NCBI GenBank assembly: GCA_965219935.1
Contig: CBDCOU010000003.1
Location: 1,364,001 to 1,428,000 of the forward strand
DNA from: Bin34 sp965219935
GTDB lineage: Bacteria; Chloroflexota; Anaerolineae; Caldilineales; Caldilineaceae
Length of the DNA: 64,000 nt
Direction: 5' to 3'
Under the pieces are notes generated by a model that was given only the letters and a program-made list of their open reading frames with translations, was not told the DNA's origin and searched no databases. Below are positions 10,801 through 18,214 of this stretch, piece after piece. The translations under genes were made by a program, and so were the position numbers. Position 1 is the stretch's first letter, and each line of letters begins with the position of its first letter.

Positions 10801-11514
10801 CCTCGAATGGAGATGTATTCGAAGGTCCGCAATCTGCCGCGCTGCTTCGCCGCCGCTCTGACCACCAAGCATCTGAGTTTCTCGGCAATGCCGACAGACT
10901 ACGTCTTCAGTAATGCCCTCTGCGTCTTTGCGACCAATCGCTGGGACCTGTTCGCGGTGGCCCAATCCACCCTGCACGAGGCTTGGGCCCGCAAATACAG
11001 TGGTTCGCTAAAACAAGATCTTCGCTATTCGCCATCGAAATGCTTCGATACGTTTGCCTTTCCCGCTGGTCTCTGGCAGACCGCTGACTCGCATCTTGCA
11101 GAGGTTGGCGAGCGCTATCACACGCATCGCAAGGATCTTATGCGTTTACTGTGGCTCGGTCTAACCAAGATCTACAATCTCTTTCACAACCCGGATCTGA
11201 CATCCGAGATAGTCGCCAAAGTGTCAAGGAAAGATGCCGTTAGTGCCGCCACGGGCGTCGATGCCCTCCTTGAACTGCGCCGGCTGCACGTCGAACTCGA
11301 CATTGCGGTTCGCGATGCCTACGGCTGGCAAGACCTCGACCTCAAACACGACTTCCACGAAGTCGAGACGCTTCCAGAGAACGATCGTATTCGCTACACG
11401 ATCAGTCCAGTCGCGCGCCGTGAATTGTTGAAGCGCCTGCTCGACGAGAATCATGGCCGAGGCACAGCCATGACGGAGAAACCTACCTCCCGTCCGACCG
11501 CGGCGAGCGCGTAG
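7798..11514 (+). CDS. Large N6-adenine DNA methyltransferase (DrmMI / Eco57I-class)
   Basis: A 1238-residue SAM-dependent methylase predicted to modify adenine so that self DNA is protected. The SAM motif is DIACGSGHILLAA at about 494-506, followed by YGVDVNPLAVEL. The catalytic NPPY is at residues 759-762 (bases 10072-10083). A long alpha-helical N-terminus (1-440) precedes SHYTPDDLVQ, and a C-terminal target-recognition region of about 350 residues follows the catalytic motif. No PD-(D/E)XK nuclease motif is evident at the N-terminus, so a restriction activity, if any, should come from its partners. It is the last gene of the ATGA-coupled operon. PglX or type IIG enzymes are alternative relatives. 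The methylase function is secure; DISARM membership is inferred from the SNF2 and DUF1998 helicases upstream. Confidence 0.88.
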   Translation: MNYPSIRVEGAILSPDIFEQIEGLSGQKPSDFVLDGGASVKDEIARSWADAQDYWRIFQRKMETVREGSNATTETRNLWIVPLMGLLRYDIEYQARGAELDGRVYAISHRAINRANTPIQIIGARDPAGLDRKPANAARRMSAHALVQEYLNLHDHLYGLVTDGHVLRLLRDSSRLVKQSYLEFDLDRIFTDGLFSDFAVLYRLLHATRLPLTNDTAAESLIERYHQDSLDQGARIRAGLSQAVEQAILDFGNGFLTRVENTALRTAVTESKLSAIDYYQELLRLIYRLLFLMVIEERDLVFTEDAPSTQRKVHREYYSVTRLRRLSEKRYLADPRRHDLWLALLACFRLFEADGPGVKLGIAPLAGDLFSAGAIRSLAGCTLGNDVLLGCLRSLGLYRHPESSQLIRVNYAALNVEEFGSVYEGLLEYEPTFDIQGSELRFRFRQGSTRASTGSHYTPDDLVQPLIRHSLDHLIAARLKSENPEVALLDLRVIDIACGSGHILLAAARRIATELATVRTGEEQPSPSAYRAALRNVIRNCIYGVDVNPLAVELCKVALWLEAHIPGQPINFLDHHIKCGNAIVGFARREELSHGIPTEAFKTLPGDDKEIAAAKRKTNKRNLRNKNQTYLPFTPNLHRRLNSVREEWRLLSALPETTPAHIEAKKQRFASFASGEDAALLRSIADIPMAQFFIRKVPANEGSLLTDSEFRGYWGGDMMPQKQGLDAARVHAQGQRFLHWFLEFPEIMELDGFDCILGNPPYLGGQALSGTYGHGFCEVMKWLYAPAGLSELVVYFLRRIHGLLRAGGFAAIITTNSIVDGDVRTDGLEQIVAAGAQINMAVRGVKWPGAANLVVSLLAFHKGEWNGLRTLDGRPVEQINSFFEEGEDLGEPNILIENRDQVFQGSIFLGNGFLLCHEKANRLCASDSRNAEVIMPIINGQELNNHPEQIPGRSIINFRDWPIERAREFPTLFSIVKEEVKPAREKQKDKVGKEYWWRFLRPRMEMYSKVRNLPRCFAAALTTKHLSFSAMPTDYVFSNALCVFATNRWDLFAVAQSTLHEAWARKYSGSLKQDLRYSPSKCFDTFAFPAGLWQTADSHLAEVGERYHTHRKDLMRLLWLGLTKIYNLFHNPDLTSEIVAKVSRKDAVSAATGVDALLELRRLHVELDIAVRDAYGWQDLDLKHDFHEVETLPENDRIRYTISPVARRELLKRLLDENHGRGTAMTEKPTSRPTAASA

Positions 11515-11773
11515 CCACCCCTACCGACCTCGGTTGCTTGGGAACATAGGCCTGACCTGTCCCAGTTGGAGAACAATCGACGATGTGCATTCGGTTCACG
11601 CAGAAGCTGATGTGGTGGTGTCAGATGCGCAATCGCTACAGCCTGACCGAGGTCATCGCCGATTCTGCGACCTCGGTACGTTAGCCCCAGAGCGTATAGG
11701 AAGGCCAGATGGACCCGCAGCAGCCGCGTGCCCACGGCTGGCAGATTTGACTTTCAATGCAGTCGCTATTTGG

Positions 11774-14700
11774 CTAGAGTTCTGGAAGGTGGTAAGCAAC
11801 AAGGAGCCTAGTGAGGAGTTCTCCGCGTAGTGCCAGGCGATCAATATCGTCGATGTCCATGGATGAGAAGTTCGTCGGATACTCGCGAACCTCCCTACGC
11901 GTAGGGAGTTCTGGCGGTAACCAGGGCAAACGATCATCGTTCTGCCCGAGATAAGACAACACAAAGCCTGCAATTTCTTGTGCTTCGACTAGCCGGTGTA
12001 ACCGATCTCTGGTAGCGTCTTGCGCCTTTCGAAAAATCGTCTCAAATGATCGGTGTATGTGCCTGAACCACCACTTTGGGTAGCTGTCACTGTCGAATAA
12101 GCCTGTACTGGCATCGCAGGAGATAATGAAGTCAGGTTTGAAGACATTAGTACTGAATGACGATTCTCTACGTGGTTCCATTGGACTAACCCCAAGATTC
12201 TCGAAGACACCACCGTCTGTAAGGAGAACACGTGTGGGGTTTGAAGTCACGCCTTTCTTCGTAAAGGCATACGTGCGGTCTAGTGCTGGGAGAAAGAGTG
12301 GGTGGGCCGCAGAGGCTGCAACAGCGTCCGCAACAAGTGCGTCCTTTGAAGCGATCGTTCCGAATCGCCAGCAACCACTCTCTCTACTTCCGAACCGGAA
12401 TGCTGAACCCGTACGAAGTTCTGTAGCGTTAACCACGATGTCGAGTGAGTCTCGGGCGACATCCGAAAGCAGCTTGTTCCCGAACTGCTGCTCCATCGCA
12501 TCGCGGAACCCCTCGCTCCCGCTAAACATGCGAAACGGTGGTGGCTTACCACGTCCGAACCACTGGGGAATTGGAAGCGAAGGAATGAGGCGCGAGACCA
12601 TATGGAGGCCAGACACCCCTCCAGTCATCACTAAGCTCCAGACAGCCTTTCTGATCGAATTCGGGCGGCGAACCGCCCGAACGATGTCATCTTGAAGTCC
12701 TCTCCGAAGGAGATCGACAATGCACGCGTCAAACTCCAAGAATGAGTTGTTCGAGTAGGCGTACATCGCGGCGATAACGGATCCTCCTGAGACACTCGAG
12801 ATGACCTGGAGTTGGCGCAGGAGTCCGAGGTCATGTAAGGCACGTAGGCATCCAAGATGGAAAGCAATAGCACGCGCACCCCCACCAGAGAGAGCCAGAC
12901 CGATCTCTCGCGGTTTGTCAGACTCGGGACCGATCTGGGTCGTGGCAGTCGTTCCTAACTCAATACAAACGGACTCCTGACTGCCGATTCTGGTGCGAAA
13001 CGCATGTGCTCCGAGGACCGGGTCATCGGGGCTTCCGGAGAGAATCAACAGGACAAAGGTCCTCCGGGTCGAGTCCGATCCCGTGAGTAATTGCGTGACC
13101 GCCCCGATATCGCGTTTGCTAGGACAGGGCCTTGTGGTCGGATGAGTGTGCCAACTCCCAATACAATCAACGGAACCGCGGAATCGCTGGGACTTCTCAC
13201 AAGCAACCTCTTTCATTCCCTCAATGCCACACCGGAAATGGTCCTCGGCAGCGTCGCTGTCCGGCGGTGGTCCCTCTACCTCTGTCACCCACAAAACCCC
13301 TGCTGCCTCGTTCAACTCGCCAAAGGCGAGCCCCCCGGTCTCAACCGTTGGTCCTGCCGTGCGAGCAGAGCGTCTCGTCCACGCTCGCATTTCGCGCATT
13401 GCTTCGGGAGATACTCGAACTGAGTACCCCCTGCCCTTCTCTTCCAGCGTGTAATCTGGAAGCCAACCAAATGCATTTGCAGAGCCTTGTTCATCGAAGA
13501 CCCATCCAGTGCCTGTCTTTTCCTCATTGGGTTTCGACAGCTCGCGAGCAACCGCGTTCAACATTCGAGCTGAGAGCCCGGATAGGTCCGCATGAGAGCC
13601 AACAAACGTTGGTTCTGAGCACCCCGGCTCTGGCTGAAAACGATCACCTACAGGCGTAGTGGACCAGAATGCCTCTAGCAGGTTGGAGCGTCTCGATCGT
13701 CGACAGACCTCTAGCTTAAGCCGTCTGATGAGGTCCAACGGCCCACCGCTGTGTCTTGAAGTCGACAGGGTTGCCATAGCCGATGACGCGTCGTGGCTTA
13801 CACCCATAGAGGCAATTGGGGGACGTACGCTGGCCCCGCGGAGTGTCTGTTCGAGCTTCATCCTCACAGCTGACGAAGCAGTGCAATCAATTACAAGGTC
13901 TGCGTCTGATATAGCATTGGATTCGCTGATTCGCTGGATGAGGTTTTCGGACAGCCTTTCAATCTCGAGGTCGGGCTCGATTCGCTCGAGGCGATCAGCC
14001 AGTGCATCGGTTTTCCACCGCCCAATGTCAGCATCCTCAAACCCCTGTCGAACCAAGAGACCAGGAGCAACCCTCTGGTTATCGACGAGTTGAACACGAG
14101 TAGCGCCAGCCCTTACTACCGCCTCTGCCGCATGCGTTCCAATGGCCCCGCATCCCCAAATTGCAATTTGCTTGTCGCGAAACCACGCCATCGGAGACGT
14201 GTGATCGCGCCTTCTGGTTACCTCTGGACGCATTTCACGGACAACACACCAGCCTACTTTGGCTTCGTCAGTCCACTGAATGACCTTCTTGATTGCTTCT
14301 GCACGTGTGTCTGCACCGTCACTATCGCTGGCCCCGAGCATCTCACGCAACTTGTCTGCATCGTTCCCGGAAATCTCCCAAACTGCAAGGTGCTGAAGTG
14401 CACGGCTCCCTTCCTCAACGCGGCGCATTGGAGTGCCTAGGATCACGATCAGTGGCGTCCCTGCAGTGGTGTGGTAGGCGTACAACCCGATCTGGACAAA
14501 GAAGTCGCCCAATTCAATACCGTGTTTCTTGAGCTCGTTCAGTAGAGCAGCAACTGTCTCGGGATATTCGAAGGGTAAAGGTTCATGGAGAAGAATCGCA
14601 GGAGCGGAGTTTGCTGGAGGCACCTCAGAAAACGGCTTCCAACCAATGATTTCAGTCCGAGCCTTCCGATGGCGAAGCTCCGCGAATCCAATCCAGGTAG

Positions 14701-15184
14701 ATGTCCGAACTAACGGTGTGTCTACTTTGGGGACAACAAGCCGAGTGGTAGTAGGGTATGCGACCGGGGGATGGAGCGGTGCATCATCAGGGTCGAGACA
14801 GTTCCGAGCAGCATCGCGAATCCAGCGGTCAAGCCGCGTGATGTAGCCATACATCCCGTCCTCTGGCTTCCACTCTGACGCACTCTGGTACAAACAGAGC
14901 CAGTACCCCCACTGTACGTGCGGGAAGCCCGCGAAGCGCCGATGCGGCGTCACGACATACGGATGCTCATAGGGAAACGTAGGCGGGATTAAGAGCCAAA
15001 ACCGCTCGCGAGCTCGCACAGGAAGACCATCTTCAACACACTCCAAACCATCAAAGCGAATGCTTATGTCAAGCTGAAGGTGGCCACCTAGTAGCGTTGT
15101 CTCTTCGGTGATCTGAACAGTTCCAGCAGATTGCTCCGCGATTTCCTGTAGCTGCTCTATGGCAAGTTCGTAACCACTTAGCAT
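11774..15184 (-). CDS. E2-E1-JAB-patatin fusion: ubiquitin-like conjugation enzyme with lipase domain
   Basis: A 1136-residue protein that joins four activities. Residues 1-135 form an E2-like domain with candidate catalytic Cys97 in GYWLCLY. Residues 160-330 resemble the linker domain of CBASS Cap2. Residues 335-545 are an E1/ThiF adenylation domain: GCGAIG (344-349), LVDNQ, RQGF and DCTAS. Cys522 in PGCSEPTF is a plausible E1 thioester cysteine. Residues 590-735 are a JAB/JAMM peptidase with Glu615 and the complete H679-x-H681-x7-S689-xx-D692 metal site. Residues 761-1136 are a patatin phospholipase with GGGAR (767-771), Ser799 in SVSGG and Asp990 in DGG. The ATG overlaps the metallo-beta-lactamase stop by 7 bases, so translation is coupled. 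By analogy with Cap2, Cap3 and CapV it should conjugate, deconjugate and attack membranes. The fusion is read directly; the antiviral role is inferred. Confidence 0.92.
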   Translation of the reverse strand: MLSGYELAIEQLQEIAEQSAGTVQITEETTLLGGHLQLDISIRFDGLECVEDGLPVRARERFWLLIPPTFPYEHPYVVTPHRRFAGFPHVQWGYWLCLYQSASEWKPEDGMYGYITRLDRWIRDAARNCLDPDDAPLHPPVAYPTTTRLVVPKVDTPLVRTSTWIGFAELRHRKARTEIIGWKPFSEVPPANSAPAILLHEPLPFEYPETVAALLNELKKHGIELGDFFVQIGLYAYHTTAGTPLIVILGTPMRRVEEGSRALQHLAVWEISGNDADKLREMLGASDSDGADTRAEAIKKVIQWTDEAKVGWCVVREMRPEVTRRRDHTSPMAWFRDKQIAIWGCGAIGTHAAEAVVRAGATRVQLVDNQRVAPGLLVRQGFEDADIGRWKTDALADRLERIEPDLEIERLSENLIQRISESNAISDADLVIDCTASSAVRMKLEQTLRGASVRPPIASMGVSHDASSAMATLSTSRHSGGPLDLIRRLKLEVCRRSRRSNLLEAFWSTTPVGDRFQPEPGCSEPTFVGSHADLSGLSARMLNAVARELSKPNEEKTGTGWVFDEQGSANAFGWLPDYTLEEKGRGYSVRVSPEAMREMRAWTRRSARTAGPTVETGGLAFGELNEAAGVLWVTEVEGPPPDSDAAEDHFRCGIEGMKEVACEKSQRFRGSVDCIGSWHTHPTTRPCPSKRDIGAVTQLLTGSDSTRRTFVLLILSGSPDDPVLGAHAFRTRIGSQESVCIELGTTATTQIGPESDKPREIGLALSGGGARAIAFHLGCLRALHDLGLLRQLQVISSVSGGSVIAAMYAYSNNSFLEFDACIVDLLRRGLQDDIVRAVRRPNSIRKAVWSLVMTGGVSGLHMVSRLIPSLPIPQWFGRGKPPPFRMFSGSEGFRDAMEQQFGNKLLSDVARDSLDIVVNATELRTGSAFRFGSRESGCWRFGTIASKDALVADAVAASAAHPLFLPALDRTYAFTKKGVTSNPTRVLLTDGGVFENLGVSPMEPRRESSFSTNVFKPDFIISCDASTGLFDSDSYPKWWFRHIHRSFETIFRKAQDATRDRLHRLVEAQEIAGFVLSYLGQNDDRLPWLPPELPTRREVREYPTNFSSMDIDDIDRLALRGELLTRLLVAYHLPEL

Positions 15185-16308
15185 GGACCCTGACCATAGG
15201 TGACGGCATCTTCGGGAGGCGTATTCGAGCCGCGTGCCCTACTGGCGGCCGCAGTTGCAGTGTATGCGTCAGTCGCTGTCCCAGTGAACGAGATCCCTTC
15301 ACCCTCCAGCTTGGCCACGATTGGTTCGTTATTGTCCATCGTACACAGAAAGGACGTTGTGATGCTCTCATACTGTGTCTTGGCTTTCGCATGGGGTGGA
15401 TTGTCCCCGGATTTGTTGGAGGACGGCACATTGTTCGAACTTGACACGATTCGGTTAGGACTCCTGGAAGCTGCATCCATTTCGTCAACGATGTGCTGTT
15501 TGAGTTTCTCCTCCTCATCGCCTTCGTCCTTCCAGTACATCACGGCTTTTGAGCAGTGATGCGGAGCTAGGAGCACATTCCAAGAGAGATCGTTGGGCTC
15601 GCTGACATCGAAGATCCGCTTGATGATAGGATAGGAGAGGTCTCCAAGGAGCAGTGCCCGAAGTTCCTTGGTTCCGTCGAACAGAGTGACCTGCATGCCA
15701 AGACTCGTGTCGTTCCGGTCGCCGGCGGCATCATCCTTGAAGGGCGCGTGCACGAAAGCACGGAACTTGCCGGAAACGTCCTCCTCGTCGATCGTGGTCA
15801 ACTCGTTGCCGGGAATGGTCAGGCGATCCTCGGGGAAGTCCTTATACTCGTCCTTTTCCAACAGGTCCGAGTAGCCGAAAATCCGTACACGATGCCCCGC
15901 CCCTGGATCGCCCTTGACATCGATCGTCTTCTTCACGCGGCGCTCGGCTTCCTTCTTGAACGCCTTCGCGTCGTCACAGAGATCTTTCGTGTACTCATGG
16001 AACACACGCGGTGTAAACCAGAGTTCTCCGATGTCAACCTCGTCGAGGAGTTCAGCGAATCCACGACAGTGATCTTCATCAGGATGCGAAAGGGCGAAAG
16101 CGGCTAAGTAGGGTCGTCCATCCTTCTTCGGCAAGCGATCCACTAGTTCATCGACAATGGGCCAGGTGGGATCGTCCTCGTCCTCGGACTTTTCAAGGTG
16201 ATTCAAGTCGACCTGCACATGGATCTTCGAATCGATGACGATGGTCGTGCTGTCGCCGTTTGCGACAGGCCAGTGGACAAAACCGAGCTTGGGAAGTTGG
16301 AAACTCAC
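15178..16308 (-). CDS. ComEC-type metallo-beta-lactamase-fold hydrolase, partner of the E2-E1-JAB-patatin protein
   Basis: A soluble protein of 376 residues with the metallo-hydrolase motifs of the ComEC/Rec2 family: SHPDEDH (His75, Asp77, Asp79, His80), GDL (Asp223) and APHHCS (His250-His251). No membrane segments are seen. The tail from about residue 350 is Ala/Thr/Gly/Pro-rich, probably disordered, and ends in GQGPC. Start choice: a GTG at 16317 is in frame, but AGGAG lies directly against it, whereas the GTG at 16308 sits 8 bases after AGGAG, so the latter is preferred. Metallo-beta-lactamase-fold genes are known neighbours of prokaryotic E1/E2/JAB genes. Its job may be nucleotide or nucleic-acid hydrolysis, sensing, or serving as the conjugation substrate; none of these can be decided from sequence. 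Confidence 0.85.
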   Translation of the reverse strand: MSFQLPKLGFVHWPVANGDSTTIVIDSKIHVQVDLNHLEKSEDEDDPTWPIVDELVDRLPKKDGRPYLAAFALSHPDEDHCRGFAELLDEVDIGELWFTPRVFHEYTKDLCDDAKAFKKEAERRVKKTIDVKGDPGAGHRVRIFGYSDLLEKDEYKDFPEDRLTIPGNELTTIDEEDVSGKFRAFVHAPFKDDAAGDRNDTSLGMQVTLFDGTKELRALLLGDLSYPIIKRIFDVSEPNDLSWNVLLAPHHCSKAVMYWKDEGDEEEKLKQHIVDEMDAASRSPNRIVSSSNNVPSSNKSGDNPPHAKAKTQYESITTSFLCTMDNNEPIVAKLEGEGISFTGTATDAYTATAAASRARGSNTPPEDAVTYGQGPC

Positions 16309-16623
16309 TATGTGCACTCCTGGAAGTATCCGCTATCAAGGGAGTATTGTTGCATGGCTCGAGCTGATTCCGACCCAAAGGGCTTACAAAGTCATCACAG
16401 AACCATGATCGGTTCCAAGAGGAGCAATTCGGTGGTACTGTTTCAGCCATCCGATGCACCGCTCCACGAGGTTCCACTCCCAGTACATGGCCCAGTCGTG
16501 GACGATCGGGATCCAGTGGTTGCGCGTGCCGGAAATTGTCGGGTTGCCCCCCTTTGTCAACGATGTAGCGACGGAGGTCATCGGCATCGTATTGCCACTC
16601 CGCCAGCACGTGTCCAAGGCGGA

Positions 16624-16632
16624 ACTCCACCA
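16624..16632. repeat. Target-site duplication, left copy
   Basis: The 9-base sequence ACTCCACCA stands directly before the left inverted end and is repeated exactly at 17695-17703 after the right inverted end. Confidence 0.85.
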
Positions 16633-16667
16633 GGCACTGTTTCAATCCCGTTGATATTGGTTGTGGG
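16633..16667 (+). repeat. Left terminal inverted repeat
   Basis: A 35-base end that pairs with 17660-17694, differing at positions 16 and 26. Confidence 0.85.
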
Positions 16668-16730
16668 CGCACAGACGACAAGGGGTCCCTACCATGGTGT
16701 TGTCAAGACAACCAAAGAGGACTCCTCGTC

Positions 16731-17613
16731 GTGGACTACATCCCAGCCCCCGTCGACTCCGCGCGCCAACGGGCCCTGCCCGCGGTGCCGGCCGCCTGCC
16801 CCCAGTGCGGAGCCTGCGCCTGGCGCCGCAACGAACGGCACCTATGCCCGCGACCTGGTCGTCCTGGGCCGGCTGCAGGTGCAACGCTGGCCGTGCAAGT
16901 TATTCCTGGGCAGTGCCTCGCCCCTGCCGCCGGGCGTGACGGCCCTCCAACGGCCCAGGCCTTCCGGGAGTTGGTGACGGCCCTGTATGTGCACAGCGTC
17001 CGCTTGCGGGGGATGGTCCGTATCCTGGACCTGCGGGGTGGGCGCGGCCACCCTGTGGCGGGATGTGCAGGCGGAGGCCCCCGGCCTCATGCCCGACCCG
17101 CAGGCGGTCCTGTCGCCGTGGCTGGCCGTAGACGAGACCTGGCTGTCCATCGGGGGTGCAAAGCGTCCCGTGGCCATGGTCCCGGGCCCCAAGGGCGAGC
17201 GGCTGGACCGCCAGCCGTGCGCCGTGCACAGGCAGCGCACCGTGGGCCGGCACCTCCGGGGCCTCGACGAGGAAGCCCTGACCCACCGGGACCGGATCCT
17301 GCTGCCTATTCTGCGGCGGCTGGCGCGGGAACGACCGCCGGAGGCCGGGCCGGTGCTCCTGGCGCTGTGGCAGGAGCACCGGCCCCAGGGACGCGTGTGC
17401 CTGCACCCGGAGGTGTGCCAGCTACTGTGGCACCTCGTAACCCGCTGGCATGACCTGGTGCGCAGCCAACACACCCCGAAAGTGCCTGCCTCCACCCACC
17501 GGCTGGAGGGCTGGTTGGGCCGCTTCAAGCCCCGGGCCCACCTCACACGCGGGCTGAAGACCGAGGCCGGCGCCCGCCACTTCGTGGGCCTGATGGCCCG
17601 CGGCATGGCCTGA
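16731..17613 (+). pseudogene. Frameshifted DDE-type transposase of the 1062-bp element
   Basis: Fragments of one transposase are spread over different frames. A start with CPQC and CRRNERH-like zinc-ribbon residues (16731-16850) is followed by VVLGRLQVQRWPCK in a second frame, then QAFRELVTALYVHSV and a helix-turn-helix (TLWRDVQ). The best preserved part is 17041-17613, with AVDETWLSIGG (first catalytic Asp) and a C-terminal STHRLEGWLGRFKPR...GLK motif. At least two frameshifts separate these blocks. Codon use is much more GC-rich than in the neighbouring defence genes, which agrees with an independent origin. Confidence 0.7.
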
Positions 17614-17659
17614 AGCTGCATCGGAAACTACCCGCTGGCACGCAGGATGCCCAGGACGA

Positions 17660-17694
17660 CCCACAACCCATATCAACGAGATTGAAACAGTGCC
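17660..17694 (-). repeat. Right terminal inverted repeat
   Basis: The reverse complement begins GGCACTGTTTCAATCTCGTT and matches the left end at 33 of 35 positions; the first 24 bases recur exactly at 36301-36324. Confidence 0.85.
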
Positions 17695-17703
17695 ACTCCA
17701 CCA
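17695..17703. repeat. Target-site duplication, right copy
   Basis: ACTCCACCA, identical to 16624-16632. Confidence 0.85.
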
Positions 17704-18178
17704 TCAGCGACTGGACCTGCGAGACATCGCCGAACTGACTCGGGATCAAGCAGCCGGTCCCCAAGCGGCTGACGGTGTCACCCAAGACGTGCAGCTTGAT
17801 GCCGAAGCCACCCCGGCTGCATCCATGCATTCGAATCTTCTGGCAGCCCGGTCATGCCGATTGTCGGCAGCGTTGACGTGGGCGGCTCTTGAACTCCACC
17901 CACATGCGTCTGACTTGGACCCGCACGTTCCGCGGTGATGGCCACCAGAATGCGTTCCCAGTTTACGACCTGGCCCCAGCGATGATCGCGGCGAAAGACT
18001 CTGTTCCAGCAGCACCAGCGGGGTCTACCGTCCCACTGGGAAGCATGTACGTACCAGAAACGATGACAGTCATAGTTCTCTGGAATCAGCGGGAGAGCCA
18101 ATTGCGGATTGCACAAGTCGTACACTTGCACATCCCTCTCCTTGAGTAGTCCCCAGCACAAGCGATTGCACGCCCAGA

Positions 18179-18206
18179 TTGATATTTTGCATTTGAAATT
18201 CATAAT
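18179..18206 (+). promoter_or_regulatory. Sigma-70-type promoter for the DUF4143 ATPase, nearly leaderless
   Basis: TTGATA (18179-18184) and CATAAT (18201-18206) are separated by 16 bases, each one mismatch from consensus. Transcription would begin around 18213, only a few bases before the ATG at 18215, and no Shine-Dalgarno sequence is visible, which suggests leaderless or near-leaderless translation. Confidence 0.4.
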
Positions 18207-18214
18207 CTCCAGTA

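Larger units (their letters stand above)
16633..17694 (+). mobile_element. 1062-bp insertion sequence with 35-bp terminal inverted repeats
   Basis: The element is bounded by inverted ends at 16633-16667 and 17660-17694 that match at 33 of 35 positions (they begin GGCACTGTTTCAAT) and by a 9-base direct repeat. Its single transposase gene on the plus strand is frameshifted, so it can no longer move by itself. The family is not assigned: a zinc-ribbon-like CPQC start, a helix-turn-helix and a DDE-type core are visible. A further 24-base exact copy of the right end occurs at 36301-36324, so the family has been active elsewhere in this genome. It interrupts the IS5-type remnant. Confidence 0.85.
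16384..18150 (-). pseudogene. IS5-family transposase remnant, split by a second insertion sequence
   Basis: Minus-strand reading gives a decayed IS5-type transposase. The N-terminal half (about 18150-17695) contains LALPLIPENY, frameshifted WERILVAI and then GGFGIKLHVLGD. The C-terminal half (16623-16384) contains YDADDLRRYIVDKGG and, in a shifted frame, IVHDWAMY and LVERCIGWLKQYHRIA. Removing the inserted element with one copy of its 9-base duplication restores a continuous frame across the junction, QSLMVEFRLGHVLAEWQYDA, so the insertion came after or during the life of this element. Several frameshifts show it was already inactive or has decayed since. It lies about 70 bases upstream of the metallo-beta-lactamase gene and could mark the border of the defence island. 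Confidence 0.75.

Noticed and set aside
11583..11684. 33-codon plus-strand frame between the convergent defence operons
   Set aside because: No Shine-Dalgarno, no recognised family and too short to support.
11774..16308. CBASS locus
   Set aside because: E1, E2, JAB and patatin functions are present, but no CD-NTase (cyclase) gene is visible; the partner is a metallo-beta-lactamase-fold protein instead.
16633..16667. GTTTCAATC-type sequence resembling a CRISPR repeat, seen three times in the window
   Set aside because: Two copies are inverted and bound a 1062-bp element with a 9-base duplication, and the third is single; there are no spaced direct repeats and no cas genes.
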